Assembly: GCA_013368445.1 (NCBI GenBank)
Contig: JAACJO010000001.1
Coordinates: forward strand, 2,418,001-2,482,000
Reading direction: 5' to 3'
Origin: Leucocoprinus leucothites
Lineage: Eukaryota > Basidiomycota > Agaricomycetes > Agaricales > Agaricaceae
Length of the DNA: 64,000 bases
Positions 56,031 to 64,000 of the stretch are shown here, one piece after another (within the stretch, counting starts at the first letter, position 1; each line of letters starts with the position of its first letter). A program made the translations under genes and the position numbers. Under the pieces are notes generated by a model. The model searched no databases, was not told where the DNA came from, and saw nothing but the letters and a program-made list of their open reading frames with translations.

Positions 56031-57079
56031 TCAGCGATTCCAGTCACTGGCTCGTTTGTGAGACACCCAGCGCAACGGGGATCGTCTCTTCACAAGGGCC
56101 AAGAATAAAAAGTCGGAGTCTTCGTCGCCCGAAGTTCTCTCCAAATTGAACACAGCGACTTTGCCACCACAGTCCTTTACCAAGGACGCATATCCGGCAG
56201 CAGGATATACCTTGAGCCAGAGGTCAGAGGCAATGGAGACAAGCACTGTAGGAACAACCAACCGTCGACGAAGTTCCAACGACTATACATAGATTAGCTG
56301 CTTCAGCCAGTTCTTCAATAAGATCAAGATGATGGGGTATTTCCTCAAACCAGACAACACCAGGCCTAGCCAATTCACCACAGGCCTCGCATCGAGGTAA
56401 TTGGTCGACTGGGATTTCAACCTCGTTGTCACTCGCTTCCAATACTTTCTCGGTTCCTGCTAGGGCGGGACAGATAGGTGAAGTGGTATTCCAGACGACA
56501 TGATCGCACTCTGTACAAGATACGTCAAATAGTCTGCCGTGCATTTCAATGACATGCGGGCGGTCCTTTGTTTCCTCAGGAATGGTGACTGATGACGATA
56601 CCTCCTTAAGCGCTCTGGGCTGAGGCCGTCAACGTTTTGGGTGATGAGAGTAAAGGTTGATTCTGGAGCACAGTGAGCCTCCCGGACTTGAGGAGAGGTG
56701 AAGCGAGCAAGAGCATAGTGAGCTGCGTTCGGTTTAACACGGAGAGCACTGAGAATGAGATGAGGTCGGAAAGTGGGCGTTAGCGGGCGGGTAGACAGAC
56801 TAACGATTCTCGACGATAATGATAAAACTGCCAGACGCGGGATGGGTTGCTGTCGAATGCCCTAGGGGTCGCAAGAGACATTGCTTGGAACCTCCGCCAG
56901 TATCCACCCTGGCCTCTGAATGTTGATAAGCCTAGAAAGGTCACTCGTCAATGTATAGTGGTAATAAGCCAAACATGTTGAGAACCTGATGCAGCCGAGA
57001 GTCCCGCGCCTGCAACAACAATTATGTTCTTGGACTCTTTCAATACCTTTCTGAAGGTTTCCATATCAGTTGAAGGCAT
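56031..57079 (-). CDS. SIRT5-type NAD-dependent protein deacylase
   Basis: Sirtuin of class III. Exons: [31 protein letters not shown], then [38 protein letters not shown] (the Tyr/Arg pair of SIRT5 that favours succinyl and malonyl lysine), [26 protein letters not shown] (catalytic His, zinc Cys), [19 protein letters not shown] and [10 protein letters not shown]. The last block, [25 protein letters not shown] and SDFLFL, should continue GPCEE, as it does in the +1 frame; here a base is missing at about 56096-56100 and the frame runs on to a different 19-residue end. Mitochondrial targeting is likely but not evident. Confidence 0.75.
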
Positions 57080-58092
57080 GGTAGTGAGAATGCAGAGTGC
57101 AAAAGGCAGAAGATGATCAAAATGGCCAAGTAAATGTCAGCCCAAATAGGAAAGCCTGCTTGATCACAATCTTTCTTCTAAATCAGAGTTTCAATCCGCC
57201 GTGTGCAAAAAGGAATCTCACCAGCCATGAAGCCTGCGATAATCTGATTGATCCTGTCCATTCACAAGCAGCTTCTTCAGGGTATTTCAGAGGTCTGTTC
57301 AGTGCCTATTCGTCTATTTCATGAGTACATAAACATTGATCAATCTAGATCCTTTAATACCGCTGGACCCAGTATCATGATGATCGTGGTCAATCGCGGC
57401 ACAAGATCCTGCCATATAACGTTTACGGTATGGATATAACACCCGAAAATGAGGTGCTCCAGGCAAGGATCAGGTGGTGAGATGTTTGAAAGGTCCGGAA
57501 AGCTAAAGTCTGATAGGTAAGCTTACGTGCTTATGTGTCCGATCTATAGCCTGAATAAGGGAAATGATTGAAGCTTGAAGACTGGCTGACTGAGTATGTC
57601 ATCAAACCTTGCAGAGCTCTGGAGTGATTACACATCATATATTTGTTGTGGCAAGGGGTAGATAGCGAGATGATGCAGGGATCATTAGGGGGACAGTAGC
57701 GTCTGAAACGTTGGTATCCTTTGGGGATGACGGTGCCCACGCCATTACAAGCCCAGTCATCGCCTGTGATTAAATTTAGGGTCTGTGGGAACACTGTAGC
57801 TCAACGACACCAGGCGACGAGAGCGGGGGGACAACGGATTCGACGGTCCAAAGGCTCAGAGCACGTCGACGATGGCATAGAGAAGGGCCTGAGCGAAGGT
57901 AGCGGCTGCGAAGTACGAGGAATGCGGAGGAAGACTTGACGAGGGATGAAGGGAACTTGCTGACTAAGTGATGTACGTGAATCGGAACATTTCTCATATC
58001 TGATAAGCGCAGCGTCATGGCCGCACTCAATATTTGGCCCTGTCCTCCTGTTTCCTCCTCCTCACCCCGCTCCTTGTCCCCACTCCACCCCA
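57080..58092. other. Intergenic stretch between sirtuin and AIM32
   Basis: About 1 kb, divergent promoters. Short open frames carry no motif. Nothing recognised. Confidence 0.45.
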
Positions 58093-59471
58093 ATGTTCGG
58101 TCTTCGCAGGATTCAGGCATACGTCCTAGGACGACCTGCAGACACTGAAGAGGTCTGCAGCCAGCTCAGAGCATCCTCTGTCCCGGTTTCTTCAGCAGAC
58201 TGCCGCTCGTGTTCTGATCCTTGTGACCTCGGTGGGTTGCACGGTCCTCTTATCTGATAACTTTTTCAAACTCACCTCGGCTCCGCAGGTCATGATGTAT
58301 ATCCAAGTCAGTTCAAAATCGACTGGGAGACACAGATGCTTGGCTCTGTGAAATCATACAACCGCCAGGTGGGTGTGCTGTCTCTGTTGGCTGTGCTGGC
58401 ACCGGAATTTTTGTCGACGCCGGCGCTAAATTATCCGACAATGTAGGTTGTGATATCGACGGGCAAGTCCGACTGGGAGAGCAAAATTACAGACGCGAAG
58501 GGATCCCTTGCTGCCCACCTTGAAAACCTGAAAGAATCCATACCTGACGAGCCTAAAGCCACACATCACCGTGCAAGTGTTAAGGCCCCAAGGCAGGCAG
58601 CTGGGCTTTTCCGCACCTCCGACTCGACGAATGTTTCCGTATTGAATGGGAGTATCAGGTCCATCAGCGACGACGACGAGAGCGAGTCAGTGCTCGTATT
58701 TCCCGACTTCAAGGTCGTGACGGAGGTCCAATCATCCATTCAAGGCGCCCAAGACCTTTGGGACAGCTCGCTTGATCCGAGCGTTAATCGCACGGGCGCT
58801 TTCCCTGAGAAGAGCCAGCTGAAGACATGGGTACTCCCATATTCTTGTGTCATACTTTTATGTGAGTCTAGGCTTCTACTCCACAGCCTTTGCTGACAGC
58901 CAGCTGCCAGGTTCACATAAGAAACGCGACAACAGATGCGGCATTTCCGCTCCCAAACTCGAACACGGTTCGTGGGCTTTTCCATATTTTTAAAGGAACT
59001 AAAAAGCTTAAACCTCATTAAAAATAGCTCTCATCCGTTCTTTAGAACATCATGGCTGGGATGCAGATACCCAGATAGAAAGTCCATCATACACGTACGG
59101 CTCACCATTAGAAGATTTGGCTTTAACGGCAGAAGCGCGAGAGGAAATTATTAAAACACAATTAAAGGAGAGTGCCATCTCAAAACGCGCTCTCATCGTC
59201 AAAGTATCACACATTGGTGGGCATAAGTATGCGGGCAATTGTATCGTACGTTTTTTGAATTTTTTCTCGGACCTGAGAGGCGGTTGCCGATGCGTTTGAA
59301 TTTCAGATCTACACGCCTCAAGGGGCAGGTGTTTGGTATGGCCGTGTCACACCACACGACGTGGAGTCCATAGTCGAGAACACCATCATTGGTGGTCTCG
59401 TGCTACCCCCATTGCTCCGTGGAGGTCTGAACCTCTCACGACCCGGATGTAAATCCTTAAACGACTGGTAG
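58093..59471 (+). CDS. AIM32: AIM32-like sucrase/ferredoxin-domain protein
   Basis: Thioredoxin-fold [2Fe-2S] protein of the Suc/Fer family, a mitochondrial protein affecting thiol redox in yeast. The start exon is MFGLRRIQAYVLGRPADTEEVC with a CRSCSDPCDL motif. An exon near 58280 gives YPSQFKIDWETQMLGSVKSYNRQ, followed after an intron by VVISTGKSDWESKITDAKGSLAAHLENLKES. Later exons carry the Suc/Fer C-terminal motif HIGGHKYAGNCI, with the HxxxHKxAGN pattern of iron-sulfur ligands, and a final YTPQGAGVWYGRVTPHDVES, LVLPPLLRGGLNLSRPG. About six introns; the middle exons around 58900-59050 are hard to fix. The start is the first Met. Confidence 0.75.
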
Positions 59472-61120
59472 TCTGACTGCATCCACGTCCACTGTCGTGC
59501 TGCTTATCTCCGTCGCGTCTTTGGCTTCCTTGCCTCGCGGTTGCCTTGGTACGGCTTCCGACGAACGCCGTTTGGCGAACTGCCTGGTGTTGATTCACGC
59601 GATATTCAGTACTTGCCTGTCAGTGTCTCACGCACACACATTTTCCTTGTTCCTGGGCAACAATTCTTCGGTACTTTTGCTGTACTGCTTTTTCAAACTT
59701 TTTTGAGCATCGCATGTTTCGTTTAGTTTGGCCTGGAGAGACTCTGTCCCTCGAGCTACACTAACCACTTTGTTTGTATTTTTCTTGACTCTGCATCCAA
59801 TCACGTTTATTTAATTGTCATTGCAGCCTTGGCCTGCTACATAGGTCCTGCTTTATATACTCACGCACACACGTACGTACGTTGACACTGTATACTTCAC
59901 ACACACACGCTCGTACACCGCATTCCACATCTAATAAGTAGAGGTATATATATTTGGGCCTCTGTTGTTACTCCTTATTATTACTACTAATACAAGTACT
60001 GCATCATATTCCCTTATCAGTTTTCTGTCTCTGGTGGCGGCGGCTGCGGAGGCAAAAGATATTAATCAAAATTCGATCTGATTGTTCTCTTGACCCCACA
60101 CACTTGAAATTTCCGAATCTGGGTTTAGAGATTCTCCTTTCTTTTGGTTGGGGTGGCCTTTTCGGTTGTTTCAGGTACATACACTCTTGCTGAATAGTAA
60201 TGTAATTGGTTTACCAAGAAGCTATGGGGAGGATCGGGGATCACAACTGGAGTCCACATAGGGAAACGATGAAATGTGAATATAACATCTCATGTTGAGT
60301 TGACTCCAAGAACTTTCCCTTGGTTTTAAGTGCTTACCCTGTTCCAATAAACTCATTCAATTACGGGTATGTGGGGAAAGATGTGGGGTAGGGTATTAGA
60401 GTTATTGGGGAAGGGGAGAACAAAGTGGATCAATTACTTCGTGTTAAATTTAAAATTTGGAGAGGTGAAATGGTGGTGGAGCTTAGCGCTCAACAATGAG
60501 GTACATACTATATGATTAATGGGCGGCGTAACATATGTAACTTTGGGGAGGCTTTGAATAGAACGGTTTTTAATTACGACACAGGCCACATCGTCATTAA
60601 ACGTCATAGTATTAAAAACTTTATCAAAGGTCCATCGTGAAAAAGGAAAGATATGTGTGCACGTTAAATATATACAACAAAAGAAACAGGACTCGAGATA
60701 GGAGTCGTCAAGAAAGGCCGTCCTTTTTTGAAACTTGTGTTTTCAAAAAGCGCATGTGTATGCTGCAAAACGTTCTCCGGTCGAGTGATTTTCGTGAACT
60801 CTAATATACTACACCACACGAAAGAAATGAAAAAGATTACTATGTACACACAGAGAGACAGAGAGACAGAGAGTAAAAAAAAGCAGAGATTACCATTACT
60901 GTTTGAAGGAAAGAAAAAAAGAGACTTATTTTCCTACGAGAAGAATCGACGAATGAAGCCCATTTAGATAATCAAACCCAAAGAAGGAGACATGAAAAAG
61001 TGAGATTATGAGAGGAACAGAAAAAAAATGGAATCATATGCTTTGAAAGTGTTCACAGTGATGCAGAAAAAAAATTGCATAGCTCGTCATCATCGTCATC
61101 TTCTTCGGCAGGAGGCATTT
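59472..61120. other. Long intergenic/3' region, AT-rich, with microsatellites
   Basis: About 1.65 kb between AIM32 and the SCH9 stop, convergent. It holds ACAC/GTAC simple repeats near 59865-59915 and a CAGAGAGA-type run near 60847-60873. Homopurine and A-rich tracts are common. No gene was recognised; it may hold long 3' UTRs. Confidence 0.5.
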
Positions 61121-64000
61121 TCACGACATGAGCAAGTCATCATCCATCGTACTAAACCCGAACCCCTTCCTCCTCATATTCGCATACCTCCCCGCACTCC
61201 TCTTGGTATCCTCAACCTCGTCCTCAGTAGTCACACCCGTCTCCTCTTCATCATCCACGGCCTCCTCCCCGGCGCCATTTTCCGCCTTTCGATTCTGCTG
61301 TGAAAGGACACCAGGTGGAACGACCAAGGATTCACCAGAATAAGTGAATCCTTTGAAATTTTCTTGTACACTGTTGGTAAGCGGTGTACCTGCAGCGTCT
61401 CGTCGAGGTTTGGTTTGTTTGATTTGGATGCTTTGGGAGACACCTCCTGTTGGTGCGGCCGTGGTTGTAGTAGAGGGTGATGTGAAGCCGTTGAGGTGTG
61501 GAGGAGGTTGATGCGGGTGTGGTTGGTGTGGGGATGGTGGATGCTGTTGATGATTTGCTGAATGCCCATTCGTCATCGAAAGGCTGCTTAATGGTCCCAA
61601 CCCCCCACGTCCTGTAGAATGCGTCGAGCTCTGGGAGGAACGTTCCGATCCAAGTGGCCCCATAGGTGTATGTCCCATACTTTGACCAATTGACCTCGAG
61701 ACCCAAGCTTCACTTGGATCATCATCATCGAGATTTCCATCAATATCGCTCATCGCCATGTTACTGATATCAGCAGACGTGAATTCAGGATCAAAGTTGT
61801 TGACGGATTCGTCGGATTCAACAACCGGTTTGAAGGGCGGAGTTATTTCCTTCCGTGCGAGAAGGTTCCAGTCGATACCACTGAAAAAGGGATGCTCTTT
61901 CAGTTCTGCCGCGTCGCGTTTGGCGCCTAGCCGGTGTTTCGGGTTGCGATTGAGAAGCTGTGTTGTTCGGCGTCGGATAAGCTTTTGACTTTTTGATATT
62001 GAAATTGAGGGTTAGCTTACCGCTTTGACGAATTGTTTGCCGTCCTCGCAAATGACACCTTTTGGGAATCTGATCTTGCCGAAACAGATGTTCTTGTACA
62101 TCTGCTGTGTATCTTCTGCATAGAAAGGACTCCAACCACAGCACATTTCGAACAGCAACACTCCCAAGGACCAAAAGTCGACAATTTTAGAATAACCTTG
62201 TTCGTCGAGAAGGATTTCGGGAGCCAGGTATTCAGTAGTGCCGCAGAAGGTGGTCGTGAGTTGGTCCGGTAAGAGATCGGCTTTCGAGAGACCAAAGTCA
62301 CACAATGCGACATGGCCTGTGGCATCCAGAAGGATATTTTCCGGTTTGAGATCGCTAAGGAAAATGAGGATCCGTGGTCTCGTTAACGCGATGAGCACGT
62401 ACCGATATACAATATTATATTTGTGCAGATGCTCTAGTGCCAGAGTAAGTTCGGCAACATAGAAGCGTGCGCGCTCTTCGCTGAACCGCGTCTCTCGCTG
62501 CAAATGCCAAAACAGCTCCCCTCCACTCTTAAAGTCCGTAACAAGGTATAGCTCGGTGTCTGTTTGGAAGCTAAACTTGAGGCCGACAAGGAAGGGTGAT
62601 TCGAGAGAACGCTGAAGAATCTTGCGCTCCCCAATGGTATGTGCGACTTCCTTCTTTGCAACAATCTCCTTCTTTGAGAGAACTTTCATGGCGTATATCC
62701 GCCTTGTGTCCCTTTTTCGTACCTGGAAGACCTTCCCGAAGGTGCCTACGCCAATAAGCTTCAAGAACTCAAAGTCCCGTGGAGTCAAGGCACGTCTTGT
62801 CTAGGTCGGCCGCAAGCAAGTGAGGTAATGATAGTGATATCACCGAAAGAAGGCCGAAGGCGGGGATTGATAATGACCCGAAAGATGATAAGGATGAGCG
62901 CCAAAGGATAGTGGAGAGATGGGGAGGGGAACCGACCTTGTATTGTTCGAATGTAACCTGAACGCGAATTTCTCCAGTGATGACTTCATTTTCGATGGGT
63001 TGAAGCCTGAAAGAAAAAGATCGAGGAATGAGATTATGAAAGGGTCGCAGAGAAGGTGCCGGCACAGACTTGAACCAGTCATCAACAGTGTGGTCGTGAA
63101 CGAGGACAGGCTTGATTTTGACGGCACCTAGGAAACCCTGGTCCGCAACGGCGCGGTCGTAAACGTTACAAGTGATCTGAGAGTCTTCAGAGGTTATGTC
63201 GCTGCAAAGATCATGAGTAGGCAGAAAAGGGGTAGGAAACGAGGAGGGTGACGAACAAGGAGACCTCATGTTTCCAGACAGGATTATGAGCAGACAGACG
63301 ACCAAAGAGGCTAGCTGTAGAGGTGGCAGCGGTAGTGGCGTTGGTGGGTTGAGTGGAAGAGGTGATCGATGAGCGAGCCGAAGATATCGATGAGCCATTG
63401 CTGCTGCTCTTTGAACCTTTGCGGCTGGCAGCGACCTTTGAGCCTATCGCACCGAGGGCGGAGAGTGCGCTAGAGACAGATGGATTCAGTTTACTGACGG
63501 GAGTCCCCTTGACTTCTCTATCTGCCTCGTCGGTGGGGTCGCGGGAGATGAATTCGTTCTGTTCAAACTGAACGACGACGTAGGGCCTGGCATCCTGAGC
63601 GCGGACATTGAGGCCTCTTGCCTGGATTAATTTAAGATGTACCTGACCCTTGGATGCGGGAGGATTGTTGGATGTAGAAGGCGATGGAGAGGGGGCAGGT
63701 TTTGTTGCGGAAGAGAGAGGTTTACGATGGCCTTTGGGTGGTTGCTGCATGTTGAAGACGGGGGCATGAAGAGAAAGCTGAGTAGTTGGCTGACCGAAAG
63801 ATGCGGAATTTTGGGGCGTGAGATCCGGAGCAACCAAGGATTGTGGGCCGGGTGAATTAGCGCTGGGGTGAAGGAGGGGATGAACAGAGGTGGGTGTTGT
63901 TGGCCCAGGGCTGAAGCGCTGGGTGTGGGAAGTATCAAAGGGATTATGTTCATGAGCCCTGGGTCTGGGCGTGAGCTGGTCGCTGGGCGTTGTTGGCCAG
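61121..64000 (-). CDS. SCH9: SCH9-like AGC protein kinase with C2 domain (5' end beyond window)
   Basis: Fungal Sch9 orthologue, the TORC1-regulated S6K/Akt-like kinase of growth and ageing. The N-terminal half is disordered, then a C2-like domain (KGQVHLKLIQARGLNVRAQDARPYVVVQFEQNEF, split around a Ser-rich insert, then SQITCNVYDRAVADQGFLGAV). The kinase domain follows: LKLIGVGTFGKVFQVRKRDTRRIYAMKVL, DLKPENILLD split by an intron after NIVYR, DFGLSK, TTTFCGTTEYLAPE (activation-loop Thr) and KHRLGAKRDA. The tail carries the hydrophobic motif FKGFTYSGES, the TORC1 site, ending DDDLLMS. The reading frame is still open at the right edge, so the start is missing. Confidence 0.88.

Noticed and set aside
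1..64000. tRNA, rRNA, CRISPR or intact transposon
   Set aside because: I looked for B-box-like GGTTCGAATCC strings, regular spaced repeats and transposase motifs, and saw none convincing. A tRNAscan-SE or RepeatMasker run would be decisive.

Overview
This window is nuclear DNA of a filamentous basidiomycete, most likely an Agaricomycete. Nearly every gene is cut by short introns (about 50-70 nt, GT...AG), genes are packed 100-300 bp apart on both strands, and several families fit mushroom-forming fungi: DUF6534-type multipass proteins with tiny exons, a short Zn2Cys6-like protein with a coiled coil, and a polyporopepsin-like aspartic protease. No ribosomal RNA, tRNA, CRISPR array, virus, plasmid or intact transposon was seen. 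I recognise about 32 genes. Coordinates are start-to-stop spans that include introns. Names rest on reading the translated exons by eye, not on database searches.

Layout. 0-8.2 kb: CDT2 (substrate receptor of the CRL4 ubiquitin ligase), ARL1 (Golgi GTPase), a WKF-domain (C7orf50-like) protein, a CLD1/ABHD5-type lipase and the spliceosomal protein CWC21/SRRM2. 8.9-14.5 kb: a DUF6534 membrane protein, a hemerythrin-like protein and cullin-4. 15.7-27.9 kb: ARG8 (arginine synthesis), HEM1 (5-aminolevulinate synthase), an IME4/METTL3 m6A methyltransferase, an arylamine N-acetyltransferase without its catalytic cysteine, an SDR and a Zn2Cys6-like protein. 28.9-34.4 kb: an SFR1/MEI5-like recombination mediator and two more DUF6534-type genes in tandem. 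34.8-47.7 kb: NOSIP, a secreted aspartic protease, SND2/TMEM208, a multi-Myb SNAPC4-like protein, TAF8, riboflavin kinase, mitochondrial uS11m, QCR9 and an RNPS1-like SR protein. 47.9-64 kb: NCR1/NPC1, DPH1, an unrecognised mitochondrial protein, a SIRT5-type sirtuin, AIM32, and the SCH9 kinase, which runs off the right edge.

How the genes relate. Most are conserved housekeeping genes. Two parts of one machine, CDT2 and CUL4, lie about 10 kb apart. Many genes form head-to-head pairs on 130-220 bp shared promoters: ARL1/WKF, CLD1/CWC21, SND2/Myb, TAF8/FMN1, uS11m/QCR9 and NCR1/DPH1. Four of these six promoters, and those of two single genes, carry a CACGTG box. Mitochondrial functions are frequent (ARG8, HEM1, CLD1, uS11m, QCR9, SIRT5, AIM32, one unknown).

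I found no wholly new multi-gene system. The points most worth a second look are the N-acetyltransferase lacking its catalytic cysteine, a one-base frame break near the end of the SIRT5 homologue, a probable RNPS1 intron that itself reads as in-frame RGG protein, a CAA/CAG polyglutamine tract that appears to lie in a TAF8 intron, the CACGTG promoter pattern, MCB-like repeats before CDT2, and the DUF6534 trio with micro-exons and a likely GC-AG intron.
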